Assembly: GCA_031429105.1 (NCBI GenBank)
Contig: JANOYV010000122.1
Span: 61,081-125,080 of the forward strand
DNA: 64,000 nt
Direction: 5' to 3'
Source: JAKFWF01 sp031429105
GTDB taxonomy: Bacteria; Pseudomonadota; Alphaproteobacteria; Rhizobiales; Hyphomicrobiaceae
The position numbers and the translations under genes were made by a program. Positions 35,598 to 44,337 of the stretch are shown piece after piece. Positions within the stretch are counted from its first letter, which is position 1. Each line of letters opens with the position of its first letter. The notes beneath the pieces are model-generated. The model was not told the origin of the DNA. It made no database searches and was given only the letters and a program-made list of their open reading frames with translations.

Positions 35598-36029
35598 TTA
35601 TTTCGAGAAGGTCTTCAAGTAGGCAATGACATTGCGGCGTTCCGTCTCGTCAGCCAATTTGAACACCATCTTGGTCGAACCGACCGCCATATCTTCCTTG
35701 CCCTTATCCGTCAGGAACTTCTTCAAAAAGGCATTGGGATCTTCCAGATAGGTGAGCACAAGTTCATCTGTCCAAACGAGGCCATTCTCGCCGCCGCTCT
35801 TGTTCAGAGCTGAATAATTGAACCCTTCAGCAGTTCCAGCCTTGCGGCCAAGCACGCCAGTCAAAACAGGGCCAACCAGATTTTTGGCACCCTCGCCAAT
35901 TCGATGACAGGTCTGGCACTTTTTGAAAACAGCCTCCCCCTCGGCAGCATCGCCGGCGGCCTGTGCGTTAGCGGCGCCCGCGGCACCCATCATTCCAGCG
36001 GCAAGCAAAACAATTCGAAGCAGCTTCAT
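35598..36029 (-). CDS. cycA: Cytochrome c2-type class I cytochrome c
   Basis: 143 residues: Sec signal peptide (LLRIVLLAAGMMGAAGAANA), then a class I c-type cytochrome with haem motif C38-Q-T-C41-H42 and axial Met121 in GSTKMVFKLAD; GPVLTGVLGRKAG and FNYSALNK are typical of the cytochrome c2/mitochondrial-type family. Periplasmic carrier likely re-reducing the photosynthetic reaction centre and linking it to the bc1 complex. ATG at 36029 preceded by AGGAGA. Encoded downstream of pufM in the same direction, where many species have pufX or pufC; a hairpin (36048-36066) lies just ahead of its ribosome site. Confidence 0.92.
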   Translation of the reverse strand: MKLLRIVLLAAGMMGAAGAANAQAAGDAAEGEAVFKKCQTCHRIGEGAKNLVGPVLTGVLGRKAGTAEGFNYSALNKSGGENGLVWTDELVLTYLEDPNAFLKKFLTDKGKEDMAVGSTKMVFKLADETERRNVIAYLKTFSK

Positions 36030-36047
36030 CCAACGTCTCCTGCAGTG

Positions 36048-36066
36048 GCAACCCATTGTTGGTTGC
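36048..36066 (-). other. Hairpin in the leader of cytochrome c2
   Basis: Perfect 6-bp inverted repeat GCAACC/GGTTGC (36048-36053 and 36061-36066) with a 7-base loop, flanked by a T-run at 36067-36072 on the plus strand. In the transcribed (minus) direction it lies some 10 bases upstream of the cycA ribosome site, so an RNA-stability or translation role is more plausible than termination. Confidence 0.5.
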
Positions 36067-36198
36067 TTTTTTGATGTTACGTTCTGTTAAACGGATCCGT
36101 CACTGCGACAGATCACCGACCCAATACTGTTCCCGCATTTCACGCTCAATACCGCAACTTACAGGAATTGCATCCCCCCAGTGACCCGTCGCAATGAC

Positions 36199-36225
36199 GG
36201 CGAGGCACCGTTCGATGGCCTCGCC
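36199..36225 (-). other. Hairpin in the pufM-cycA interval
   Basis: Perfect 8-bp inverted repeat GGCGAGGC (36199-36206) and GCCTCGCC (36218-36225) with an 11-base loop, 50 bases after the pufM stop. No T-run follows, so it looks like a 3'-end protecting or attenuating structure between pufM and cycA rather than a full terminator. Confidence 0.55.
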
Positions 36226-36274
36226 GGTTCTTGCATAATGATTGGCACACGGACATGGCTGAATCGTGCCGGAA

Positions 36275-37210
36275 TTACTTCGGACTCCAGGCGGCAGGCG
36301 CAATTCCGTGCTTGATGCCCCACTCGTACCAATTATCCACCGCTGTGCCCGTCAACAAGATGCCGATGCCACCCGTCAGCGTGCAGAGCACGGCAAACCA
36401 CCAAGCCCAGCGATGGATCGATTCCATCGTTGCGTTGAAGCCCATCGTCCAGCGCCAGAACAGTGCGGCACGCTCGGATGCCGTTCCACGATCCGTAATC
36501 TGTTCGATTTCACGTTCGCCACCGTAACGGCTGACAGCGAGAATGGTTCCAGCATGCATGGCAAATAAGAGAGCAGAGCCATACAGGAATGCGATCGAGA
36601 GCATATGGAACGGGTTGTAGAAGAGGTTGCCATAGGTCAGCGAAAAGTTATTGGTCCAATCAAGGTGCGAGAAGATACCGAACGGCACCGCTTCACTCCA
36701 CCGTCCCATCAACACTGGGCGAATGAAGCCAAGCACCAGATAGAGCCAGATCGCCGAAGCAAACGCCCAAGCTACGTGAGTCCCCATGCCGAGTGAACGT
36801 GCGCGACGATACAGACGAGCCCACCACAGTAGAATGGCCGCCGTCAGAAAGAACCCGGCTGCAATCCATGCCCCGCCCTCGGTCCACGGCGGAATACTCA
36901 AACCGTACTTTGGTGCGGGTGGATTTAGCGTGAGATAAAAGAACTTGCGGATGAACTGAATTGGACTCCAGTTCACAGAGGCCAACATGGAGAGACCGAT
37001 GATCTCGATAGCGATGAAGCCGCATAGCAGCGACAACGAACCGAGCGTACCGAGATAGATCGGTCCGATCTGTGCATCACCAAACTTGCCAAACAACGGG
37101 ACAAATCGCCCGTTACCGACACGCTTGGAATCTGAGCCAGGGAGCGGGATGCCGACGTCAACCGGCCCGTGCACCTGAACGCGGGTAAAAATATTCTGAT
37201 ATTGCGCCAT
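36275..37210 (-). CDS. pufM: Photosynthetic reaction centre M subunit
   Basis: 311 residues, five transmembrane helices. Cofactor ligands fall at exactly the Rhodobacter positions: H182 (accessory bacteriochlorophyll), H202 (special pair), H219, E234 and H266 (non-haem iron). Begins MAQYQNIFTRVQVHGPVDVG and ends after TAVDNWYEWGIKHG with a short tail. Forms the type II reaction centre core with PufL. Twelve bases after pufL. Not followed by a recognisable pufC or pufX. Confidence 0.99.
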   Translation of the reverse strand: MAQYQNIFTRVQVHGPVDVGIPLPGSDSKRVGNGRFVPLFGKFGDAQIGPIYLGTLGSLSLLCGFIAIEIIGLSMLASVNWSPIQFIRKFFYLTLNPPAPKYGLSIPPWTEGGAWIAAGFFLTAAILLWWARLYRRARSLGMGTHVAWAFASAIWLYLVLGFIRPVLMGRWSEAVPFGIFSHLDWTNNFSLTYGNLFYNPFHMLSIAFLYGSALLFAMHAGTILAVSRYGGEREIEQITDRGTASERAALFWRWTMGFNATMESIHRWAWWFAVLCTLTGGIGILLTGTAVDNWYEWGIKHGIAPAAWSPK

Positions 37211-37222
37211 TGGTGCCTCCCC

Positions 37223-38062
37223 TTACTTTGCCCAAAAGATCGGCAACTTGAGCCAGTCGAACTGCCACCACTCGGACCACGGTGTGTTCTCAGGCCAAAA
37301 TGGACCGCTGATAATGATACAAACCGCGCTCCAGAACACGGCATTCAAGGCCAGGAGTAGTCCCAAACGGTGGACGCCCAACGTGCCGATCGAATAACCG
37401 ATGGTGTCGCGGAAAAAAGCGTTCTCGTGTTCCGGCGCCTTCACAACTTCGCCCTTTGGCGGGTTCGTTGCCGACAGGATCAAAGAGCCGTGCAGCCCGA
37501 GCGCCAAGCACGTCGTGAAAAAGAACGAAATTGCGATCATATGCGCTGGATTGTAGTGGAAGTTACCGTACTGGTAGCCGGTGTATGACACCCAATCGAG
37601 GTGACTGATGATGCCGTATGGAAAACCGTAAGACCATGATCCCATCATGATCGGTCGGAACACCACAAGCGTCACGTAGGCCAGAATGGCGAAAGCAAAT
37701 CCAAAAGGTACATGGTAGCCCATGCCGAGCTTGCGACAGATTTCAACTTCACGCAGGGCCCAAGACACAAATGCACCAATCGCGCAGATCGTGACGAGTT
37801 GCCAGATGCCACCGTATTGCAACGGCGCAAACCCTAGACCGTAACTTGCGTCCGGCGGGTTGATACTGATTTTCCAGATGTTCCACGTTGGCCCCATCGA
37901 GGCCCCGTAGATAATCAATGTCGTGCCGAGAATCGCGAAGAAAGCTGCCGCGACCCCAAACAGGCCGACAAAAAACGGTCCGACCCAAAAATCAAATAGG
38001 TCGCCGCCAAGCAACGTGCCGCCGCGAACCCGATATTTCTTTTCAAAGCTGAGCATCGCCAT
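37223..38062 (-). CDS. pufL: Photosynthetic reaction centre L subunit
   Basis: 279 residues, five transmembrane helices. Ligands H154 and H174 (bacteriochlorophylls) and H191 and H231 (iron) match the Rhodobacter L153/L173/L190/L230 set with a one-residue offset. Starts MAMLSFEKKYRVRGGTLLGG; the 197-base leader between pufA and this gene holds a strong hairpin. Functions with PufM and H subunit (puhA not in the window) in light-driven quinone reduction. Confidence 0.99.
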   Translation of the reverse strand: MAMLSFEKKYRVRGGTLLGGDLFDFWVGPFFVGLFGVAAAFFAILGTTLIIYGASMGPTWNIWKISINPPDASYGLGFAPLQYGGIWQLVTICAIGAFVSWALREVEICRKLGMGYHVPFGFAFAILAYVTLVVFRPIMMGSWSYGFPYGIISHLDWVSYTGYQYGNFHYNPAHMIAISFFFTTCLALGLHGSLILSATNPPKGEVVKAPEHENAFFRDTIGYSIGTLGVHRLGLLLALNAVFWSAVCIIISGPFWPENTPWSEWWQFDWLKLPIFWAK

Positions 38063-38201
38063 TGGACTATTCCCATTGTTCGCGTTCTGGATCTCAGTTC
38101 AGAGACCTCGCGTCAGTTCACGCCCGATAACCGCACGCTCGAGCTTAATTAGCTCTTCGACCGCCGTGCTGGCGCCCACGCCGGGTGATTCGCGTGGCCC
38201 G

Positions 38202-38243
38202 GATGACGGGACGATTTGGATATGATCCGCCCGTCCCGTCATC
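38202..38243 (-). other. pufA-pufL intercistronic hairpin
   Basis: Perfect 12-bp inverted repeat GATGACGGGACG (38202-38213) and CGTCCCGTCATC (38232-38243); the 18-base loop can form a further GGAT/ATCC helix. It starts 17 bases after the pufA stop codon. In Rhodobacter, a hairpin in this position blocks 3'-5' decay and makes the pufBA mRNA segment outlive pufLM, giving excess LH1 over reaction centres. The position and strength support the same job here. Confidence 0.85.
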
Positions 38244-38259
38244 AGGTTTCTTGAGTAGG

Positions 38260-38463
38260 TCAGCCGATCTTCGATGGCGTGCCTGGCAGAACGAGTTCGA
38301 TCTGCATCGAGGCTTTCTTCACGGCGGAGCGTGGAGCTTCGAGCCAGTTATACCGCTCGGTCGAGAGCAGAATGAAGTGGATCGCGAAGGCCAGGACGGC
38401 AAGGAATACATAAAGCAAGATAAATAGCCGCTTGGGATCGTACCACATCCAAAGGCGCCACAT
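38260..38463 (-). CDS. pufA: LH1 antenna alpha polypeptide
   Basis: 67 residues, single transmembrane helix, starting MWRLWMWYDPKRLFILLYVF, the standard LH1-alpha N terminus. Bacteriochlorophyll-ligating His29 in AFAIHFILLST followed by the YNWLE motif. GAGGAGA precedes the ATG. Binds bacteriochlorophyll a with PufB in the ring around the reaction centre. Confidence 0.98.
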   Translation of the reverse strand: MWRLWMWYDPKRLFILLYVFLAVLAFAIHFILLSTERYNWLEAPRSAVKKASMQIELVLPGTPSKIG

Positions 38464-38502
38464 GATGTCGTCTCCTCTTTCTGGTGCTGATTTCAGGTTT
38501 GT

Positions 38503-38721
38503 TTAGGTCAGGAACGTCGTAACGATCGTGCCGAGGTCAAGGCTGGCGCCCGACTGATAGGCCTTCGTTCCTGGGAACCATGGACGCCACATCCACATCA
38601 AGATGTGAGCAACCACGGCGATGGCGACATAAAGAATCGTCATCGTCATGAAGCCGCTGTGCAGCTCCTTTGCTTCCTGCTCGGTCAGTCCGGAGACTGG
38701 ACTCCTCGAATCTGCTGCCAT
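38503..38721 (-). CDS. pufB: LH1 antenna beta polypeptide
   Basis: 72 residues: polar N terminus with SGLTEQEAKELHSGF (LH-beta signature), one transmembrane helix and bacteriochlorophyll ligand His39 in AVVAHILMWMWRPW. The C-terminal tail (KAYQSGASLDLGTIVTTFLT) is longer than in many LH1-beta proteins, which usually end soon after RPWFP. AAGGAG precedes the ATG. Confidence 0.97.
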   Translation of the reverse strand: MAADSRSPVSGLTEQEAKELHSGFMTMTILYVAIAVVAHILMWMWRPWFPGTKAYQSGASLDLGTIVTTFLT

Positions 38722-38858
38722 TACTCCTTCTCCACTTCTCTAAGGCGTTTCAGCCATTACCGCGCTTATCCTGCGCGGCTAGGATTGCCAGAACCGTTTC
38801 CAATTCCGGCTAGTTCTTCGACCAGCATCACTGGGCGAATTCGGGGAAACTCAAACTC

Positions 38859-39092
38859 TCAGCCCGTGAAGGCCAAGCTGGTGCACCGATGCGTTGCATC
38901 CTTTGCTTCAGCAAAGAGTGATTTCGCAGGCGATGAATTGGCGGATGGCTCGCGCATGATTTTTTCGGCGAGCGTGGTGACGAACAGAACCGGAAAACAC
39001 ACGGCGAAGATCAATCGGTACTCCATGGTTTCACGCGCAACGTGCTTCGAAACCGGATGGCCTTTGTGTGCGGTGCTGATGGACATGGTCAT
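38859..39092 (-). CDS. pufQ: PufQ, bacteriochlorophyll synthesis/delivery protein
   Basis: 77 residues with one hydrophobic helix after KHVARETMEYRLIFAVCFPV, the PufQ-like EYRLIFAV(C/L)FP motif, then a polar tail. PufQ promotes bacteriochlorophyll formation and its supply to LH1. Located between bchZ and pufB as in Rhodobacter and many other purple bacteria. 137 bases separate it from pufB; that interval contains a small GC-rich inverted repeat (CCGCGC/GCGCGG, near 38759-38777). Confidence 0.9.
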   Translation of the reverse strand: MTMSISTAHKGHPVSKHVARETMEYRLIFAVCFPVLFVTTLAEKIMREPSANSSPAKSLFAEAKDATHRCTSLAFTG

Positions 39093-39165
39093 AGTCTCCG
39101 GTCCGTTAGGTAATCAAAACGCTGTACATCGACGTTCTAGGTGCGTGCATAAACGGGTATTTGTT

Positions 39166-40617
39166 TCATGCGGCGCGACCCTCCGCGAGCATCGTCTGTG
39201 AACGGGAAACCCGGTCGGCTGACACGCGAATCTCACCGGCCCTGCGTGCATCGCGTTCTGCGATATCCCGCAAGCGCTTGGCAGCCGAAATGCGCACCAG
39301 AACCGGCTGCGCATCAACGAGTTCGTCGAGCGTGGCCTTGGCGTCCTCGTCCCATTGCAGCTCCGAATGCGAGCGCGCTGGCGTTGCTTCGACCTTATCG
39401 AGGTCGGTGCCGAGCGGGATGATATGGAACAGCGCATCGAATAAAGCGTTGCATACCTCTTGTACCAGGTAGGTCGCGCCCGCATATCCCATGAAGGGAG
39501 TGCCGGTGTGTCGACGGATGATCGCCCCCGGGAACGAGGCTGGAATATACATTGCGCGGGCTCCAGCCTCGGCCAGGTACATGCGCTCGTTGAAGCTGCC
39601 GAACATGATAAGTGGCGTCTTCGTCTTGACCGCCGCGCGAACCGCATCATTATCAGGCTTGATGCCAGGCTTGCGGGAATACGAGAATGTGCACGGCAGG
39701 CCCATTTCGACTTCAAGGAAGTTGCGCACACCGCGCGTGTAGGTTTCGCTGGCAACAATCGCGAAGCTCGCCGTGCCAAAGAAATCTTGCGTCACGGAAC
39801 GCCAGAGATCCCACAGCGGTTTGATCGTAGTGTGCTTTTCGCGAGTGATGAAGGGCTCCGGATCGAGGCCCAGCATTTCACCTAGTGCGCGCAGAAACTT
39901 GGTGGTCGAGTGCAGCCCGATCGGCGCTTGCAGATAGGGGCGCTCAAGTTGCTCGCACAGCAGCCGCCCGAATTCGCGATACATGCAGACGTTGACATCG
40001 GCATTGGCGAGTTTGGCGACGTCGGCCAAGTGACTGCCGAGCGGGAACACCATGTTGATCTCGGCGCCGATACCTTCAACCATGCGCCGGATTTCAGCCA
40101 GATCGCTCGGCATATTAAAAGTGCCGTAGGCCGGGCCGATGATATTGACGCGCGGCTTCTCGCCATCCTTGCGCGGCTTCACCGCCGGCACACGCTTCAG
40201 GCCATATTCCGACCAGAGCCACGCCATCGCACGGTTGGCGCACTGCCATTGATCTTCATCAATCGTGCGCGGCAGAAAGCGCTGTATGTTGGTGCCTTCA
40301 GGTGTAACGCCGCCACCGATCATCTCGGCAATAGAGCCGGTCACGACGACACTGGGCAGATGCGGGTTGAGCGCCTTGTGAGCACGCTTCATCGCGCCTT
40401 CGGTGCCGTGTTGGCCAAGTTCCTCTTCGCCGAGGCCAGTAACGACAATTGGCAACTCGTGGGGCGGCAATCCGTCGGTATAGTGCAGCACCGACGTAAC
40501 GGGGAGATTTTCACAACCAACAGGGCCGTCGATCAAGACCTGCAAGCCCTTGATGGCCGTGAAGACGTAGACTGCCCCCCAGTACCCCCCCGCGCGATCA
40601 TGATCGAGGACAAGCAT
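39166..40617 (-). CDS. bchZ: Chlorophyllide a reductase subunit Z
   Basis: 483 residues, catalytic NifK/BchB-like subunit of chlorophyllide a reductase (COR), which with BchY and BchX reduces ring B of chlorophyllide a. Conserved opening LVLDHDRAGGYWGAVYVFTA with the cluster cysteine in DGPVGCENLPVTSVLHY; STKFLRALGEMLG and FSYSRKPGIKPDN later. ATG overlaps the bchY stop (TGATG). Ends 73 bases before pufQ, so puf transcription is partly read-through from the bch genes. Confidence 0.97.
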   Translation of the reverse strand: MLVLDHDRAGGYWGAVYVFTAIKGLQVLIDGPVGCENLPVTSVLHYTDGLPPHELPIVVTGLGEEELGQHGTEGAMKRAHKALNPHLPSVVVTGSIAEMIGGGVTPEGTNIQRFLPRTIDEDQWQCANRAMAWLWSEYGLKRVPAVKPRKDGEKPRVNIIGPAYGTFNMPSDLAEIRRMVEGIGAEINMVFPLGSHLADVAKLANADVNVCMYREFGRLLCEQLERPYLQAPIGLHSTTKFLRALGEMLGLDPEPFITREKHTTIKPLWDLWRSVTQDFFGTASFAIVASETYTRGVRNFLEVEMGLPCTFSYSRKPGIKPDNDAVRAAVKTKTPLIMFGSFNERMYLAEAGARAMYIPASFPGAIIRRHTGTPFMGYAGATYLVQEVCNALFDALFHIIPLGTDLDKVEATPARSHSELQWDEDAKATLDELVDAQPVLVRISAAKRLRDIAERDARRAGEIRVSADRVSRSQTMLAEGRAA

Positions 40618-42203
40618 CAGACCATCTCCTCGGCTTTGCGGGCCTTGGCCTGTTTCTCCATCTTACGCTTATAGGTCTCGGCGAATTCTGGGCGGGCCTT
40701 GGGCTCCTTTTCCCAGACGCCAGCCGTATCGCCGGTGCCCACGCCCTCAAAGAACGCCTGCATCTCTTCAAAGCGTGCCTTGTTGCCAAGTGCTGCGTTG
40801 ATAACGGTCGCCAGCGAACCGGCACCAGCCACGCCCATCAACGGACGGGCAGAAATCAGATTGGTGAAGTAGAGCGCTGGAATCGCCTTCTGCTTGGCGT
40901 ACTGCACAACCGGTGTCGTGCCGATCGCAAGATCCGGCTTGAATTCTTCGATCGCAGCGTAGTCCTGTTCAATGGCTGCACGGAAGTGCACGGCAACGCC
41001 ACGCTCTTCGAGCCAAATACGATCAGCATCCGACCATTCGGTGCGTGGGCAAGCGGTGCCAACGTAGCGCAGGTCAGCGCCACTTTCGACCAGCAACCGG
41101 GCCACCAGCAATTCCGAGCCCTCGTAGCCCGACATCGTGATCCGACCCTTGATCGGCATCTTTGCCAGCGCACCCTTGATCATGGGCAGCATCCGGTTTT
41201 TGGTGGCATCGACCTTGTCACGTGCGATCCCGAAGGCATCGCCAATACTATCGAGCCAAGCAGCCGTGCCATCATGTCCAACCGGAGCCGAGCCAACAAC
41301 CTTACGGCCAGCCGCTTCGAATTCGCGGACGACGGCGGTATAGAATGGATGAATTGCGGCCGCGACCGGTGCATCGAGGGCGCCGTAAAGTTCGCGCCAT
41401 TCGCGGGTCGGGACCACCGGACCAGCGGCTAGGCCCATCGGCTCTAACATCATGCCAATGCCAACAGGATCGGCCGGGAACATTTCGCCGATGAGCGCGA
41501 CCGTTGGCTTTTCGTTGCGCCCGGTGCGCGGCGCCAGCACTGGTCCTGCTTCGGCTTCCTTGCGGGCATAGGCGAGCATTGCGCCAGCGAGTACATCCTT
41601 GGCTTCGGCGTGGGTCGGAACACCAAAACCTGGAACATCAATGCAAATGATCCGCACGCCATCGATATTCTTTGGCAGCAGCTGCAGCGGCACACCAGAG
41701 GCCGATGGGACGCAAAGATTTGTAACGATAATCGCATCATAGTTGGCTGGATCGGCGAGCTTGAAGACGGCCTCGCGGATATCTTCAAATAGTTTGCCGG
41801 TAACCAGCGTCTCACTGTCGAACGGCACGTAACCAACGGTGCGGCGTGCGCCATAGAAGTGCGACGTGAACGTCAAGCCGTAGACACAACAAGCTGAGCC
41901 CGACAGAATTGTTGCGGTACGACGCATCCGTAGGCCAACCCGCAGCGATCCAAACGCCGGGCACATGCTTTGCGGTTTGTCATGGGGACCAGCCGGGTAA
42001 TCAGCCGCATAACGATCAAGAATTTCGCTTTTGCCAGCGGCAGCCGCCGCCTTCCGCATCTCGTCCTTGCCCGCGTGGCAACCAAGACCGTCGACCTTGG
42101 CCGCAGCTAAGTTTGGAACTGCCGTTCGTGGCTCATTGACGATGGAACCGGCAAAGCCGTCCTCTGCGTCAGTAGAACCATTTTGTTGATCGGTCTCGGT
42201 CAT
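40617..42203 (-). CDS. bchY: Chlorophyllide a reductase subunit Y
   Basis: 528 residues, NifD/BchN-like subunit of COR, pairing with BchZ. Cys motifs QSMCPAFGSLRVGLRM and SGSACCVYGLTF provide cluster ligands; MSGYEGSELLVARLLVESGA is a conserved subunit Y stretch. 47 bases follow bchX. Slightly long N-terminal extension (about 45 residues of low complexity) before the conserved region. Confidence 0.96.
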   Translation of the reverse strand: MTETDQQNGSTDAEDGFAGSIVNEPRTAVPNLAAAKVDGLGCHAGKDEMRKAAAAAGKSEILDRYAADYPAGPHDKPQSMCPAFGSLRVGLRMRRTATILSGSACCVYGLTFTSHFYGARRTVGYVPFDSETLVTGKLFEDIREAVFKLADPANYDAIIVTNLCVPSASGVPLQLLPKNIDGVRIICIDVPGFGVPTHAEAKDVLAGAMLAYARKEAEAGPVLAPRTGRNEKPTVALIGEMFPADPVGIGMMLEPMGLAAGPVVPTREWRELYGALDAPVAAAIHPFYTAVVREFEAAGRKVVGSAPVGHDGTAAWLDSIGDAFGIARDKVDATKNRMLPMIKGALAKMPIKGRITMSGYEGSELLVARLLVESGADLRYVGTACPRTEWSDADRIWLEERGVAVHFRAAIEQDYAAIEEFKPDLAIGTTPVVQYAKQKAIPALYFTNLISARPLMGVAGAGSLATVINAALGNKARFEEMQAFFEGVGTGDTAGVWEKEPKARPEFAETYKRKMEKQAKARKAEEMV

Positions 42204-42250
42204 CTTATCTCACGGGCAGTCAGTGTATTTGAATTCAAGCGGCAGTCGTC

Positions 42251-43270
42251 TCAGACCGCGTCGTAGACAACTTCGAGCGATTTCTTTTCGATATGGGTCT
42301 TTCCGCACATGTCTTCGAAGGTGGCCGGGAGCAGCGTCACATTGCGACCAACCTGCTCTCCCTTGAACAGTCCGAGGAGCCCATCCTGGGTCAACGGATT
42401 TGGCCGCAGAGGCGGCGCATCTGCTACGTTTTGTGCAAGCTGTTCAAACACCGACGCCCATTCGCCACCGGGACGACCGACGATTTCATAGTTGGCGCTC
42501 TTACGGCGTATATCTTCGTTGGCTGGGATTGCCGCGAGGATCGGGATGCCGACAGCTTCCGCGAAAGCCCGCGCCTCACCGGTGTGGTCATCCTTGTTGA
42601 TCACGAGGCCAGCGACGCCAACGTTGCCGCCGAGCTTGCGGAAGTACTCAACCGCCGAGCAGACGTTATTGGCGACGTAAAGCGATTGCAGATCGTTCGA
42701 GCCTACCACGATCACCTTCTGGCACATGTCGCGCGCAATCGGCAGACCGAAGCCGCCGCAGACGACGTCGCCGAGGAAGTCGAGAAGGACGTAGTCAAAC
42801 CCCCAATCGTGGAAGCCGAGCTTTTCCAGCAGTTCGAAGCCGTGGATAATACCGCGTCCACCGCACCCACGACCCACTTCCGGGCCGCCGAGCTCCATGG
42901 CGAACACGCCATCGCGCTTGAAGCAGACATCGCCGATGGCGACTTGCTCGCCAGCGAGCTTCTTTTTGGCCGAGGTCTCGAGGATGGTGGGACAGGCGCG
43001 ACCGCCAAACAGCAATGACGTTGTATCGCTCTTGGGATCGCAACCGATCAACAGGACTTTTTTGCCTTGCTGGGCCATCATGTAGGAGAGATTGGCGAGC
43101 GTGAAGCTCTTGCCGATACCACCTTTGCCGTAGATCGCGATGATCTGCGTTGTCTTTGCGGCTGGCGACGTGGACACCGGATCCGGCTCCAACGAAGCTT
43201 CTTGGCGCAACCGATCGACGATGGCTTGCTGTTGGGCCTTCGATGCTGTCACGGTGTCGAGCACTTTCAT
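42251..43270 (-). CDS. bchX: Chlorophyllide a reductase iron protein subunit X
   Basis: 339 residues, NifH-like ATPase that delivers electrons to BchYZ. P-loop IYGKGGIGKSFT at 47-57; bridging [4Fe-4S] cysteines C136 (GRGCGGRG) and C171 (DVVCGGFG). The ATG at 43270 overlaps the bchC stop (ATGA). Essential for bacteriochlorophyll a rather than chlorophyll. Confidence 0.97.
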   Translation of the reverse strand: MKVLDTVTASKAQQQAIVDRLRQEASLEPDPVSTSPAAKTTQIIAIYGKGGIGKSFTLANLSYMMAQQGKKVLLIGCDPKSDTTSLLFGGRACPTILETSAKKKLAGEQVAIGDVCFKRDGVFAMELGGPEVGRGCGGRGIIHGFELLEKLGFHDWGFDYVLLDFLGDVVCGGFGLPIARDMCQKVIVVGSNDLQSLYVANNVCSAVEYFRKLGGNVGVAGLVINKDDHTGEARAFAEAVGIPILAAIPANEDIRRKSANYEIVGRPGGEWASVFEQLAQNVADAPPLRPNPLTQDGLLGLFKGEQVGRNVTLLPATFEDMCGKTHIEKKSLEVVYDAV

Positions 43271-44220
43271 GAAATCTGCCTCCAATCGAGAACCATTTTG
43301 AGGCAAGCCGCATCTTCGAACGCCGTTACGTAGGCGCCCGAGGCATCACCAGCGTCGCTATGATGCGTAATCAAACCATCGAGTGATAATTGCCCAGTGC
43401 GCACGAGATGCGTGACGGCCGCCAGATCGTTCGGCTTCCACTGCGCCGCGATCCGCAGCCGCGCTTCACGCATGAAGGCCGGAGCAAACGCGAATGACAA
43501 TCGGTCGCTGTAAAAGCCAGCAAGCGTAATTTCCCCACCTGGGGCCAAGCGCTGCACAAGGCTATCGAGAATATTGGAATCGCCACTCACATCACAGATG
43601 CGGGCGTAGTCGCGACGCGTATCGGTCGCTGGATCGATAACGGTGTAGCCCTCGGCCCCAGTAGCGCGAACAGCATTTGTTTCCCACACGACCGGCGGTT
43701 GCGCGCCAGAAATCACGGCAAGCCGTGCGATCAATCGCCCAAGCACACCATGACCAATAATCAGATCTGGCGCATCGCCACCACCAACGGGCGCTGCATG
43801 ATGAGCCGTCGCGGCCAACGCCAGCAATACGCCCTTTTCGCCAAGCTGTTCATCGAGGCCAATTGCGCGAGAAGCAGCAAGTACGACAGTCTTGGCGGCG
43901 CCACCGAACAACCCGCGCACATCGCCGAAGCAATTCGCACCTGGCACGAACACGCGATCACCAACTGCGAATTTACCTGACGCCTTAACCGAAGCACCCA
44001 GATCGACGATCCGACCGACCGATTCATAACCCGGCACTAGTGGGTAGCCCATGCCCGGGAAATGTGGCATCCGCCCCGACCAGAGCAGTCGTTCAGTACC
44101 TGTGCTGATTCCGCTCCACTCATTCTGGACGATCACATCGTCGGCACCCAGGGCGTTGAGCGCAAGCCGTCCGAGCGCCAACTTCTTTGGCTCTTCGATT
44201 ATGACGGCCAGGGTCTGCAT
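43267..44220 (-). CDS. bchC: Bacteriochlorophyllide a dehydrogenase
   Basis: 317 residues from MQTLAVIIEEPKKLALGRLA at 44220; an in-frame ATG at 44301 lies inside the operator and is excluded. Medium-chain dehydrogenase fold (VPGYESVGRIVDLG, then NAD-binding LIIGHGVLGRLIARL). It oxidises the 3-(1-hydroxyethyl) group to 3-acetyl in bacteriochlorophyll a synthesis. First gene downstream of a PpsR-type operator-promoter, heading bchCXYZ-pufQBALM. Confidence 0.95.
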   Translation of the reverse strand: MQTLAVIIEEPKKLALGRLALNALGADDVIVQNEWSGISTGTERLLWSGRMPHFPGMGYPLVPGYESVGRIVDLGASVKASGKFAVGDRVFVPGANCFGDVRGLFGGAAKTVVLAASRAIGLDEQLGEKGVLLALAATAHHAAPVGGGDAPDLIIGHGVLGRLIARLAVISGAQPPVVWETNAVRATGAEGYTVIDPATDTRRDYARICDVSGDSNILDSLVQRLAPGGEITLAGFYSDRLSFAFAPAFMREARLRIAAQWKPNDLAAVTHLVRTGQLSLDGLITHHSDAGDASGAYVTAFEDAACLKMVLDWRQIS

Positions 44221-44280
44221 TCTGCAGTCGTCTCCAAATTTTTGGACCGCGCCGACTGGACACAAGTGCGCACTTCCGAC

Positions 44281-44324
44281 TGTAACTTTAATAGGACACA
44301 CAACAGTGTCAACTAAAATTTACA
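44281..44324 (-). promoter_or_regulatory. bchC promoter with two PpsR/CrtJ-type operators
   Basis: On the minus strand a -35 TTGACA (44312-44307) and -10 TAAAGT (44290-44285) are 16 bases apart. Two TGT-N12-ACA palindromes overlay them: one at 44307-44324 ends in the -35 and the other at 44281-44298 covers the -10. Paired sites eight bases apart, over -35 and -10, are the described arrangement at the Rhodobacter bchC promoter, where CrtJ/PpsR binds cooperatively under oxygen. Confidence 0.88.
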
Positions 44325-44337
44325 ACATGCCGACAAT

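Noticed and set aside
36047..36072. Perfect stem plus T-run that looks like a plus-strand terminator
   Set aside because: No plus-strand gene reads into it; on the transcribed strand there is no T-run, so it is listed as a leader hairpin only.
36100..36303. 67-codon minus-strand frame between pufM and cycA
   Set aside because: It starts inside pufM in another frame, has no ribosome site and contains the 36199-36225 hairpin; possible but not supported.
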